From: AC-32 sp963765785
GTDB lineage: Bacteria > Actinomycetota > Thermoleophilia > Gaiellales > Gaiellaceae
Direction of reading: 5' to 3'
Assembly: GCA_963765785.1 (NCBI GenBank)
Contig: CAVXXW010000012.1
Coordinates: forward strand, 4,558-68,557
DNA: 64,000 nt
Within the stretch, counting starts at the first letter, position 1. The number at the start of each line of letters is the position of its first letter. The translations under genes and the position numbers were made by a program. This document shows positions 32,936-40,578 of the stretch, in pieces. The notes under the pieces are model-generated. The model searched no databases, had not been told where the DNA came from, and worked only from the letters and a program-made list of their open reading frames with translations.

Positions 32936-34560
32936 CTAGGAGTCCCCTGCGGGAAGCACTTCGAACGTCGGGTTGTCGCCGTGCTGCTGCGTGTAGAACC
33001 AGCGCCAGTCGTCCTTCCAGAGCTTCGGCGGCTTCGCGCCCAGGATGCCGTTCGCCCCCGGGTCGCCGTTCGAGACGATTGCGCCGGTGATCTCGTTGTC
33101 GCCCTCGTTGCCGAGGCCGGAGACGCCGGAGTCGATCGTCGCGGACGGGTCACGGCCCTCCGCGAGCCAGCGCAGCGGCTGGTTCGCCGGGTTCGAGTAG
33201 TCCGTGTTGACGTTGAACAGCCAGCCGGAGTCGAGCGCGTTGCGCTGCGTGTGCAGCGTGTCGCCCGCGTCCTCGACGAACGTGACCTGGTTCTTCGAGA
33301 TGAAGGTGACGTTGTCGAAGCCCGCGTGCGCCGCGTCGCCCTTGTAGAAGAGCGAGAGCGTGCCGGTGTTCGCCGACGGGGTCTTCTGGGTCAGCTGGAA
33401 GATCGACCCCCAGCCCCCGATCGGGTTCTCGACGCTCGTGGCGTTCGTGTCGCCCGTCTCGTCGAAGTAGTACTGCCGGAACTTGCCGTCCGGGCCGGAA
33501 GGCGGCGTTCTCCGGCCGCTTGAACGGCGTTGCGTTGGCCGCCGTCGCAAGCGTGTTCACCGAGAACGGCGCCGTCCCGTCGGTGGCCGTGTCGTGGATC
33601 GTGATCCAGCGCGTGTCGAAGCTCGCGCCATAGGTGTGGAGCGCGATCTGGTCGGGCGAGTTGAGCGGCGTCTGCGACGACTTGGTGATCGGCGCGCCGG
33701 CCGCGTTCAGGACTTGCAGCACCTGGAGCCGCCCGTTCGCCAGGTCGCCCGGGTGCTTGGGGACGAACCGGTAGACGAAGCTGTTCGGCACCTTCGCAAC
33801 CGTGGCTCCCTTGTTGGCGCCGCTCGCGTCCTCGCTGAGCCAGAGGTTGCCGTCCTTGTCGTTCTGGACGCCCTCGTACGCGGCATTTCCGAACGAGCCG
33901 ACGAGGTTGACGACCGTCGAGGGGTAGCCGGGCGTGGCGGAGTAGATCGACGGGCCTCCGCCGAGCTCGGTCGTGAACAGCAGGCGCTCCGCGAACGGGT
34001 CCCACGTCGAGCCGTCGATCTGCGGCAGGTTCGCGCCGGTCGAGTCCCTGGTCGCCATCAGCGTCACGCGGTGTGCCGCGTCGGCGTCGAGGTTGATGCG
34101 CGTGATGTAGCCGGGCGAGCCGGACTCGTGCCCCTGGAACAGGAAGTGCGTCCCGTACCAGTAGCTCGGGTCGGCCCCGGGCAGGCTCTGCTTGAAGATC
34201 AGGTACGTGTTCTTGTCCGGCTCTGTCTTTGGTGTGGGCCTCGTGCGTCGGGTTCGACCCCGTCGGGACCATCTGGGGGTCGCCGGCGGCGTTCAGCACG
34301 TCGTTGTCGTAGCCGTAGTAGGAGACCGTGCCCGGCGAGCCGTTCTCGAGCTTCGTCGAGCCCTGCGCGACCACGCTCTGCCGCAGCTCGACCGACAGCT
34401 TGCTCGCGGGGGCATAGCCGTCCGACTTCGTGTTCGCGGTCGCCACGTTGCTGAGCACCGGCGACTCCGGCGGATTCGCGGCCGCTCCCGCGAGGATCCC
34501 GCCGGCTAGCGCGGTCGTGGCCAGCACGGCCAGGACCGCGTAACGCGTCCTGCGTGACAT
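32936..34560 (-). pseudogene. PhoX/DUF839-family secreted protein, two frameshifts
   Basis: The sequence reads as one ~540-residue secreted protein once two single-base insertions are removed: an extra T in the run at 34228-34230 (after NPTHEAHTK) and an extra G in 33492-33494 (after KRPENAAFRP). Segments match the PhoX/DUF839 family: SYYGYDNDVLNAAGDPQM, RLLFTTELGGGPSIY, NLWLSEDASG, SVENPIGGWGSIFQL. The signal peptide is clear (LAVLATTALAGGILAGAA). PhoX enzymes are calcium/iron alkaline phosphatases, but catalytic Cys and metal residues cannot be confirmed here. Both shifts fall in short homopolymers, so a sequencing error is possible. Confidence 0.75.
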
Positions 34561-34686
34561 GCAGTTCCTCCTTCTCTCCCTGTCCGTGCGCGCCGGGGAT
34601 CGGGCGCGCTCGACGGCGACGCTACGAGAGGCCGGAGCGGTCGTGGGTTACGCGGTTGGTCGAGTTCGGTGTCGAGGCGGTGACGG

Positions 34687-35028
34687 TCAGTCGAGCAGCG
34701 GGTCGTGGCCCCAGTTGAGCAGCGAGTAGCGCCAGCGCGTGTGCGTGACGTCGCCGGCCGGGCGCTGGGCGAGGTGGCGGTGCACGTAGCCGACGACCTT
34801 GCGCATGTGCCGGTAGTCGGCGTCGCCGAGCTCGTGCTCCGGCGAGCGCAGGAGGCGGACGATGCGACGACCCGACGCGTGGCCGACCGACTCGCCGCGG
34901 CCGTCGCGCCGCGACCCGACGCTCCGCGACTCCTCGGTCTCGAGCCACGCTTCGAGCTCGTGCGCCTCGAGGTTGACGACCTCCTGGAACTGGAGCGCGA
35001 TCCGCTGCAGCTCCTCGGGACGCATCAT
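34687..35028 (-). CDS. DUF3140 protein
   Basis: 113 residues. The DUF3140 pattern is MRPEELQRIALQFQEVVNLE, the helix ELEAWLETEESRSVG, and HMRKVVGYVHRHLAQRP with the C-terminal WRYSLLNWGHDP. Family of unknown function, common in actinobacteria. Two ATG codons in tandem begin it; its start overlaps the stop of the upstream ankyrin gene, so they share a transcript. Confidence 0.85.
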   Translation of the reverse strand: MMRPEELQRIALQFQEVVNLEAHELEAWLETEESRSVGSRRDGRGESVGHASGRRIVRLLRSPEHELGDADYRHMRKVVGYVHRHLAQRPAGDVTHTRWRYSLLNWGHDPLLD

Positions 35029-35549
35029 GCGGTGAGGAGATCCGGCAGCCCGAAGTCCGCGGGACGGCGCCCGTCGTCAGCGGCTTGGCTCGGGTCGGCG
35101 CCGCGCTCGAGCAGCAGGCGCGCGAGATCCTCGTCGCCGTTCTGCGCCGCGGCGTGCAGCGCCGTGAAGCCGCCCTCGCCGGCGCGGTTCGGGTCGGCGC
35201 CGCGGTCGAGCAGTAGCCGCGCCAGGGGCACCGACTGCACGAACGCCGCCGTGCCGAGCGGCGGCACGCGCGCGAAGGAGCTCGTCGCGAGCACGTTCGG
35301 GTCGGCGCCGGCGTCCAGCAGCACGCGGGCCGCCTCCTCCTGCCGGCCGAAGACCGCGAGGTGCAGCGCCGTGAAGCCGTCGTCCGAGAACGCCTGGGCC
35401 TGCGCCGGGTCGTCGCGGACGAGCTCCGCCAGCCGGTCGACCCGCCCGAACGCCGCAGCCTCGAACACGGACTGCTCGCCGTCCGGCGGCAGCAGCCCGC
35501 GAGCACGTTCCTCGTCTCCCTCGTACAGCGCCTGCAGCGCCTCGCTCAT
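35025..35549 (-). CDS. Ankyrin-repeat protein
   Basis: 174 residues with about four ankyrin repeats (DDGFTALHLAVFGRQEEAAR, VLLDAGADPNVLATSS, LLLDRGADPNRAGEGGFTAL and LLLERGADPSQAADDG). Mediates protein-protein contacts in the cytoplasm; the partner is unknown. The ATG at 35549 is preceded by GAGAGGAGCGGC. It is divergent from the MarR gene across a palindromic operator and probably regulated by MarR. Overlaps DUF3140 downstream. Confidence 0.9.
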   Translation of the reverse strand: MSEALQALYEGDEERARGLLPPDGEQSVFEAAAFGRVDRLAELVRDDPAQAQAFSDDGFTALHLAVFGRQEEAARVLLDAGADPNVLATSSFARVPPLGTAAFVQSVPLARLLLDRGADPNRAGEGGFTALHAAAQNGDEDLARLLLERGADPSQAADDGRRPADFGLPDLLTA

Positions 35550-35572
35550 GCCGCTCCTCTCGTCCGATTCGT

Positions 35573-35587
35573 TAGGTAGCCTACCTA
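35573..35587. promoter_or_regulatory. MarR operator candidate
   Basis: TAGGTAG-C-CTACCTA, a perfect 7-bp dyad, five bases upstream of the MarR ATG and 24 bp from the ankyrin start. Size and position fit autoregulation of the divergent pair. Confidence 0.65.
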
Positions 35588-35592
35588 CCAAT

Positions 35593-36018
35593 ATGGGAGA
35601 GCGCAACCAGGTCGCCGACCGGCTGCACTCGGCGGCGATCCACCTGCTCCGTCGCGCCGCCGAGGGCGATCGCGGCGCAGGGCTCAGCCGCGCGGGCCTC
35701 TCCGCCCTCTCGGTGGTGGTCTTCCGCGGCCCGCTCACGCTCGGCGAGCTCGCCGCCGCCGAGGGCGTGCGCTCCGCGACGATGAGCGGGATCGTCAACG
35801 GGCTCGAGCGCGACGCCCTCGTGCGCCGGCGCCCGCATGGCCAGGACCGGCGCGCCGTCAACATCGAAGCGACCACCGCCGGCCGCCGGCTACTCGACCG
35901 CGCGCGCAACGTCCGGATCGACCGCATTGCCTCCAGGCTCGATGATCTCTCGGCGGGCGAGCTCGAGGTGCTAGCGCGCGCTGCCGAGCTGCTCGACGAG
36001 CGCTTTTCCCCCCGCTAG
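35593..36018 (+). CDS. MarR-family transcriptional regulator
   Basis: 141 residues. The winged helix-turn-helix reads GLSALSVVVFRGPLTLGELA, then RSATMSGIVNGLERDALVRR and the wing RRPHGQDRRAVNIEATTAGR. Dimerisation helices flank it. No ribosome site before the ATG at 35593; the short leader suggests leaderless or near-leaderless translation. The effector is unknown. Its stop overlaps the edge of gene debris on the other strand. Confidence 0.9.
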   Translation: MGERNQVADRLHSAAIHLLRRAAEGDRGAGLSRAGLSALSVVVFRGPLTLGELAAAEGVRSATMSGIVNGLERDALVRRRPHGQDRRAVNIEATTAGRRLLDRARNVRIDRIASRLDDLSAGELEVLARAAELLDERFSPR

Positions 36019-36190
36019 CCGGCTCGGCTCAGGGCGATCTCGGTCTCCGGGTCGAAGAAATGGAGCGGGGCCGGGTCGACGGCGAGCGTCACGACCTCGC
36101 CGCGCTCACACGACGAGCGCGAGTTGAGGCAGGCGCAGAGTCGGAGCCCGAGTCGAGCTCGAGCGCGTCGGCGTCGAGGTGGACGATCAC
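36015..36190 (-). pseudogene. C-terminal remnant of a UgpC/MalK-type ABC ATPase
   Basis: The last frame reads CERGEVVTLAVDPAPLHFFD then PETEIALS and a stop, the TOBE-type end of sugar ABC transporter ATPases. Just upstream in another frame is VIVHLDADALELDSGSDSA, fitting the preceding part. No Walker motifs remain; it is fused at about 36190 to a different remnant. Confidence 0.6.
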
Positions 36191-36462
36191 CTGGATGTCC
36201 TGGATTCCCGTGACGATCCCCGACCACGTTGCGCCGCCGTCGGTGCTCTTGAGCAGGGTGCCGAGGTCTCCCGCGGTGTAGGTCGTGCCACCGGCGGTCG
36301 CGAGGGTCGTCAGGTTCGAAGGCCCAGCAGCGGGTTGCCCACGTACCAGCCGGAGCCGGGACTTTTGACGCCCGATTGGGCGCCCGAGAGGACGAACAAC
36401 GCAAAAAGGGCCGCCAGCACACCCCGGCCAGCAGCGCACGCCAGGTCGGGCGGCCAAAGGTC
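36191..36462 (-). pseudogene. N-terminal remnant of a secreted BNR/sialidase-like protein
   Basis: A signal-anchor segment (LAALFALFVLSGAQSG) leads to GSGWYVGNPLLG and, after a frame change near 36318, SNLTTLATAGGTTYTAGDLG followed by LLKSTDGGATWSGIVTGI. The S-T-D-G-G-A-T-W motif is a BNR/Asp-box repeat. Another frame break separates the first residues (FGRPTWRALLAG). The rest of the propeller is missing; the sequence joins the ABC ATPase remnant. Confidence 0.6.
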
Positions 36463-36551
36463 AAGCGGCGCTGGAGTTACACGAAACGGTCGATTTGCGC
36501 TTGACGCTCGTCGTCGACTAGGACGCCCGTTAGATCCGGCTGAACGTGTCT

Positions 36552-36908
36552 CTAGCGTTTCCCCCGCAGCCAGTTCGACATCCGAGTTGCAAGAGGCGTC
36601 TTCCCCGGAAGCCATTTCGTCTCGGGAGGCGATGCTTGAAACGGTGCGAGCTCAGTCACGTCCGCGGATGCGATCTTCAAGGTCACCTCGCCCGGATGGA
36701 TCACACCGACCTGTTCGCCCGGCACGTAGCGAATCTGTGTGGGGTGCTTGGACTCGACAGCGAGGCCGTCGAAAATGTCGCTCTGCTTATCGCCTTCAAC
36801 CTGTGCGACCGTGCCAACGCTGACGCCATCCGAGGTGATCACGTTCCACCCTTGCCCGATCTGTAGCCACGAGACGGGATCAGTCATCACTGGCGCTGCT
36901 TCGGTCAC
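36552..36908 (-). CDS. PRC-barrel-like (DUF2171-type) protein
   Basis: 118 residues with a short beta barrel: QIGQGWNVITSDGVSVGTVA, EGDKQSDIFDGLAVES, TQIRYVPGEQVGVIHPGEVT. These fit small PRC-barrel/DUF2171 proteins of unknown role. GTG at 36908 or ATG at 36887 may be the start; neither has a strong ribosome site. Base composition is less GC-rich than the flanks, as for its neighbours up to 39 kb. Confidence 0.6.
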   Translation of the reverse strand: MTEAAPVMTDPVSWLQIGQGWNVITSDGVSVGTVAQVEGDKQSDIFDGLAVESKHPTQIRYVPGEQVGVIHPGEVTLKIASADVTELAPFQASPPETKWLPGKTPLATRMSNWLRGKR

Positions 36909-37032
36909 CGGTTGTTCTGCTGTCGAGGAGTAGCGAGCTGATCATCCGCTCCTTGAGGAGACGCGAGTAGATGTCGAAGGTGCGCTCACCGTGCACGATC
37001 TGTTCGACCACCATCCGAATCGACGGGCTCAT
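36880..37032 (-). pseudogene. clpP: ClpP N-terminal remnant
   Basis: A 50-codon frame from an ATG at 37032 begins with ClpP-like sequence: VVEQIVHGERTFDIYSRLLK then ERMI, equal to the E-R-x-x-D-I-Y-S-R-L-L-K-E/D-R-I-I of ClpP near residues 15-35. After that the homology ends and an unrelated Ser/Asp tail runs into a stop. Catalytic Ser, His and Asp are absent. The fragment covers about 36945-37032. Confidence 0.65.
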
Positions 37033-37129
37033 CGCTGTTCACCCTTGCGGTTGCGCTCAGGCCCAAGCGAGCAGAGCGATCCTGGGAGCATCACGGCACC
37101 CATAGCATGGCGGAGATAGGCTCAGCCGC

Positions 37130-37444
37130 GTGGAAGTCGTGTTCGAGGTCGCCAGCCAGCCGTACCTGCTCGGCGAGCGAGCGGCGACGCTGATGGCGGA
37201 GAACCTGAGGGTGAAGGCGGCCCACGAGCCTGGCGCCGAAGGAACCGTAGGAGCTCGGGCCCTCGCCGACGCGATCGAGCTTCGGCTGATCGACGACACC
37301 ACCGACCCAATCACCCTCGGCGGAGACGGGGCCGAGGCCGTCTATTACGCGCTGAACGCCCCGACTGGCGACAGCGACCGGCCGTGGGCGCTCTTCCACG
37401 CCGTCAAGCGGCTGCACGACGAGCGGCCACGCCAGAAGAACTAA
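37130..37444 (+). CDS. Hypothetical protein
   Basis: 104 residues from a GTG. Composition is normal for a coding region: EVVFEVASQPYLLGERAATL, ALADAIELRLIDDTTDPITL and AVYYALNAPTGDSDRPWALF. No family recognised. It precedes the ketosynthase gene on the same strand by about 50 bp and could share its transcript. Confidence 0.5.
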   Translation: MEVVFEVASQPYLLGERAATLMAENLRVKAAHEPGAEGTVGARALADAIELRLIDDTTDPITLGGDGAEAVYYALNAPTGDSDRPWALFHAVKRLHDERPRQKN

Positions 37445-37493
37445 GGACAGCCTGCCCGTCGAATCACGTACTTCGGCAAGCGCCACGAGATCG

Positions 37494-38819
37494 GTGGGCG
37501 ACGACCCCTCGACCGCTCGCCAACCCCTGCGTCGAATCGAGATCGACGCCGCTTTCCATGAGCCTGAACGGCGGGTTGTGGTAACCGGCTTAGGCGCTGT
37601 TACACCGCTCGGCCAGGACATCGACACGACCTGGCGACGGCTCTTGGCTGGAGAAGGTGGTGGCGGCCCGATCACCGCCTTCGCCGCTTCCGGCCATTCT
37701 GTGCGGATCGCCTGTGAGGCGACCGACTTCGAGCCGGAGCGCTGGCTCGATCGGAAGACCGTCCGCAAGATCGACCGCTTCGCGCAGTTTGCGGTGGCCG
37801 CGGCGCGGATGGCGGAAAGCGACGCCGGGCTAGAGATCGGGGTTGAGCCCCATCGGGTCGGTGCCTCGATCGCGACCGCGCAAGGGGGTGTCGCGAGCCT
37901 CGCGGCGTGTCTGCACGAACTCGGTGAGTCTCAACGGATCCATCCCAGTTTGGTGACGGCGTTCATGCCGAACATGGCGGCCGGGTGGGTGTCGATGGAG
38001 CTGGGGACGCGCGGCCCGCTCGGCGCCCCGTGCACGGCCTGCGCTGCGTCAGCGATGGCGGTCGGCGAGGGGTACGACGCGATCCGGTTGGGGCGGGCCG
38101 AAGTGATGCTCTGCGGGGGAAGCGAGGCGGGGATCACCGAGCTGGCGGTTGCGGGCTTCGCAGCCATGCGAGCGCTCTCATCCCGAAACGGCGATCCCGC
38201 AGGTGCCAGTCGGCCCTTTGATGCCGACCGGGACGGCTTCGTGATGGGCGAGGGGGCAGCCGTCCTTGTGCTGGAGGAGATGGAACACGCTCGTGCCCGT
38301 GGCGCCAAGGTCTACGCGGAGCTCGCCGGCTACGGCCTCAGCTCAGACTCCTTCCACATGACCGAGCCCGATCCGCTCGGCGCCGGACAAGCCCGTGCGG
38401 TGAAGGCTGCCCTGGCTGACGCGGCGCTCGCTCCGACAGACGTCGACTACGTCAACGCCCACGCAAGCTCAACTGGGCTCGGCGACGCGATCGAGACGCG
38501 CGCACTCAAGCTGGCATTGGGCGAGGACAAGGTCTCGACGCTCGCAGTCTCCGGAACGAAAGGCGCGACCGGTCACTGCCTTGGAGCGGCGGGGGCGGTT
38601 GAAGCCGCAATCACTGTCCTCGCGGTCGACCGCGACATCGTGCCGCCAACGATCAACTACCAGACGCCTGATCCCGCTTGTGACATCGACTGCGTTCCTA
38701 ACAAAGCGCGGGAGCTACCCGTCCGAGTCGCGCTGAGCAACAGCTTCGGCTTCGGCGGTCACAACGCTGCCCTCATCATGCGCAAGTTTGTCGACGGGCT
38801 GGAACCGCAGAGCGCATGA
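37494..38819 (+). CDS. Beta-ketoacyl-ACP synthase II (FabF-like)
   Basis: 441 residues. A thiolase-fold condensing enzyme opening VVVTGLGAVTPLGQDIDTTW, with active-site Cys in PCTACAASAM, and His in YVNAHASSTGLGD and SFGFGGHNAAL. It condenses malonyl-ACP with acyl-ACP. No acyl carrier protein, ketoreductase or other fatty-acid gene is nearby, so it may serve a special pathway or have arrived by transfer; codon use has more A/T than the surroundings. The GTG at 37494 is the earliest start; the domain begins about 25 residues later, so a later start is possible. Confidence 0.85.
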   Translation: MGDDPSTARQPLRRIEIDAAFHEPERRVVVTGLGAVTPLGQDIDTTWRRLLAGEGGGGPITAFAASGHSVRIACEATDFEPERWLDRKTVRKIDRFAQFAVAAARMAESDAGLEIGVEPHRVGASIATAQGGVASLAACLHELGESQRIHPSLVTAFMPNMAAGWVSMELGTRGPLGAPCTACAASAMAVGEGYDAIRLGRAEVMLCGGSEAGITELAVAGFAAMRALSSRNGDPAGASRPFDADRDGFVMGEGAAVLVLEEMEHARARGAKVYAELAGYGLSSDSFHMTEPDPLGAGQARAVKAALADAALAPTDVDYVNAHASSTGLGDAIETRALKLALGEDKVSTLAVSGTKGATGHCLGAAGAVEAAITVLAVDRDIVPPTINYQTPDPACDIDCVPNKARELPVRVALSNSFGFGGHNAALIMRKFVDGLEPQSA

Positions 38820-38992
38820 CCCGGGTCGCAGGTTCCGCGTCGGCCAGTGTGGTCTTGGATGCTCAGCGTGCGGGAGCGCGAGCCCGTCGCCGGGTTGGCC
38901 GTCAGGCCGCTGAGGCTCCGCCCTGCACTGACGCGGGCGAGGGACCCGCGGAGGAGAGGCTCGTTTGAGGGTTGGGGGTCATCAACGCTTCC

Positions 38993-39034
38993 CTTACAAG
39001 CAGGAGGTCGCTGGTTCGAACCCGGCACCGCCCA
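38993..39034 (+). tRNA. 3' half of a tRNA-Val(UAC) gene, probable att scar
   Basis: From the anticodon loop on, the sequence is tRNA-Val: loop CTTACAA (anticodon TAC), GCAGG, T-arm GCTGG-TTCGAAC-CCGGC and acceptor strand ACCGCCC plus A. The 5' half (GGGCGGT acceptor, D-arm, and CCTGC of the anticodon stem) is absent; unrelated sequence precedes it. A tRNA cut at the anticodon loop is the usual footprint of tyrosine-recombinase integration. It is not expected to make a tRNA. Confidence 0.6.
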
Positions 39035-39287
39035 TCACTCAACAAGCCGAATTCGGGGCTATGGACAGGCGTTCGGAGCCCGTGTGATCAGCGATGTGAT
39101 CAGTTGAGGCGAATCAGTAGCTGTGCACCGCTTCGAGCAACTCGTCGGTCAGCTGAGCGCCTGGTCGTGGCTGGCTGAGCCTCGGCGTCGCGCTTGCCGC
39201 TCTAGCCGAGACATATCCTGTTCACCCGCGCGAGGCTTGGCAAGCGTCTTGGCAAGTCGGGAGGGGTGGGGCCGTATCCTTCGCGAG

Positions 39288-39587
39288 ATGGGGCCACAGC
39301 ATCCTGAGTTCCACGTCCGGGACTCGCATGTCACCGTTTCTGACCGCGACGCCGCGCGCCTGGTCAAAGCCCTTCGAGAGGATGCGGGTAGCGAATCGGC
39401 CCAAAGTGCGGCTCGCAAGATCGAAGCTGCGACGGCCCTCGGAGGCAGTACCACGGTCGAACCGGCGATTGGGGAGGACGAGGCCGTTCTTGCCGCACTC
39501 GCACGGCTCAGAGACGAAGGTGACTTTCTCAGTGCGCTGGCTCGATTGGAGACAGCGCTCAACGAGAAGATCGGCTCGGAGGGCTAG
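39288..39587 (+). CDS. Hypothetical protein
   Basis: 99 residues from an ATG eight bases after TATCCT, a -10-like box, so translation may be leaderless. The sequence is acidic and helical in its second half (EDEAVLAALARLRDEGDFLS and LARLETALNEKIGSEG); the first half has HVTVSDRDAARLVKALREDA. No family recognised. It is the first gene after the tRNA fragment. Confidence 0.5.
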   Translation: MGPQHPEFHVRDSHVTVSDRDAARLVKALREDAGSESAQSAARKIEAATALGGSTTVEPAIGEDEAVLAALARLRDEGDFLSALARLETALNEKIGSEG

Positions 39588-39653
39588 AGAAGCAGCCCCT
39601 AGTGGCCGTTATGCTCGCCGTGCCGTCCGGCCCCAGCCGAGAAGGGAGACCGG

Positions 39654-39845
39654 ATGGCTGGATTCCTGTTCAGGTTGGAGACGGTCGAGGGTCAGCCGGC
39701 AGAGCCGCAGACGCTAAGCGTGGCCGTCCCGAACTGGCAGCCGGGAGACGTGGTTCACACTCGCGGAAAGTCGCTGCGGGTAGTTGCGCTCAGAGACGAT
39801 GAGGCGGACTCGCCGCCGGTGCTGATTGTTGAGGTCGAGGCGTAG
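39654..39845 (+). CDS. Small-gene-family member A, full length (63 aa)
   Basis: 63 residues, ribosome site GAAGGGAGACC. Reads FLFRLETVEGQPAEPQTLSV, AVPNWQPGDVV, and the end LRVVALRDDEADSPPVLIVE. A small all-beta protein is likely; no known function. At least five degenerate relatives, all keeping the last 10-20 codons (P-V-L-V-V-E-D/E then one or two residues), occur in this window: two downstream on the same strand and three at 53.9-54.4 kb on the other strand. A candidate -10 (TATGCT) lies at about 39609-39614. Confidence 0.6.
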   Translation: MAGFLFRLETVEGQPAEPQTLSVAVPNWQPGDVVHTRGKSLRVVALRDDEADSPPVLIVEVEA

Positions 39846-39875
39846 CGCGTCGCCGCTCGCGGGCATCAGCACAAG

Positions 39876-39919
39876 CGGGCGAGAGCCATCTGGGGACTGA
39901 CGCGTCCGGCTCTCGCCCG
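39876..39919 (+). terminator. Terminator after family member A
   Basis: 12-bp perfect stem (39876-39887 with 39908-39919), 20-nt loop, 30 bases after the stop. Confidence 0.6.
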
Positions 39920-40206
39920 TTCGCTGCATAGGGGCCATGGCCCTAAGCGAGAGTGGCCGCCGGTTCCGCGCAAGGGGCGCGGGAGGGGGAGAGTAGTGGC
40001 GGCCACTCTCGGCCCTGCACGTGGAACTTTGCCAGAGGACCCCCCGCGGCAGCGCGTGGAACCGTCTCTGAGAACACCTGGCTGAGAACACCTGGCTGCT
40101 CAAGAGTCCGTTGCGAATAGGACACCGGGTGGCCAGGCCGCCAGCTGACCTCCCAGGTGTCTGTGATTAGACAGCCTCCAGCAAGCAACCTTCCTGCCCT
40201 CCCCTG

Positions 40207-40269
40207 ATGCTTGCGGGTGGCGAGTACGACGCCGACCAACCGCCGGTACTCGTCGTGGAGGACTGCTGA
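40207..40269 (+). pseudogene. Small-gene-family remnant B
   Basis: 20 codons, LAGGEYDADQPPVLVVEDC after the ATG, then a stop. Equivalent to the final third of member A. The preceding 40 codons expected for the family are not recognisable. Between 39920 and 40206 I see no gene. Confidence 0.5.
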
Positions 40270-40287
40270 GACTGGTTCCAGTGGGCC

Positions 40288-40316
40288 TTGGAAGTCGCTT
40301 CGCCGAGCGCTACCGT
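40288..40316 (+). promoter_or_regulatory. Promoter before the structured RNA
   Basis: TTGGAA-N17-TACCGT, ideal spacing. A transcript starting about 40323 would run straight into the three-way-junction element at 40353-40437. Confidence 0.55.
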
Positions 40317-40352
40317 AGGGCCGCCGCCTTCGAGGGAACAAGTCTGCGGCGC

Positions 40353-40437
40353 GTGGAGCCGGAGCACCTCAGTTGCTCCCCCCATGAGGGGCGCGTTCTT
40401 AAGCCGCAGGAAGAACGACGCCACGCTCCGGCTCCAC
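40353..40437 (+). ncRNA. Candidate structured RNA, three-way junction
   Basis: A 13-bp perfect outer stem (40353-40365 with 40425-40437) closes two inner hairpins: 5 bp (40367-40371 with 40385-40389) and 10 bp with a one-base bulge (40391-40400 with 40411-40421, bulge at 40418). A T-rich stretch (TTGTGTCTTT) follows the outer stem. With the promoter at 40288-40316 this forms a complete small transcription unit of about 125 nt. It does not match tRNA, 6S, SRP or a riboswitch that I know. A frame from an ATG at 40384 overlaps it. Confidence 0.55.
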
Positions 40438-40578
40438 TTGTGTCTTTCCGCACGCGCGAGGTGCTACCGTGGCAGCGGCAGGTACCTAGAGCTTGGAGCC
40501 GAGCGGAGAATAGGGGGAGGCTCCCTGCGGTCGCTCGGCTCCGACCTGCAAACCGTGCTGGTCGTTGAGGACGCCTGA
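40384..40578 (+). pseudogene. Small-gene-family remnant C
   Basis: The frame ends LGSDLQTVLVVEDA and a stop, like members A and B. The 64-codon frame from the ATG at 40384 matches the family length, but its upstream part (FLSRRKNDATLRLHLC) does not resemble member A and lacks a ribosome site, so only the last ~15 codons are supported. After the stop, CTGAATGCCGTACCTTCGGC recurs downstream of remnant D with one base changed. Confidence 0.4.
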
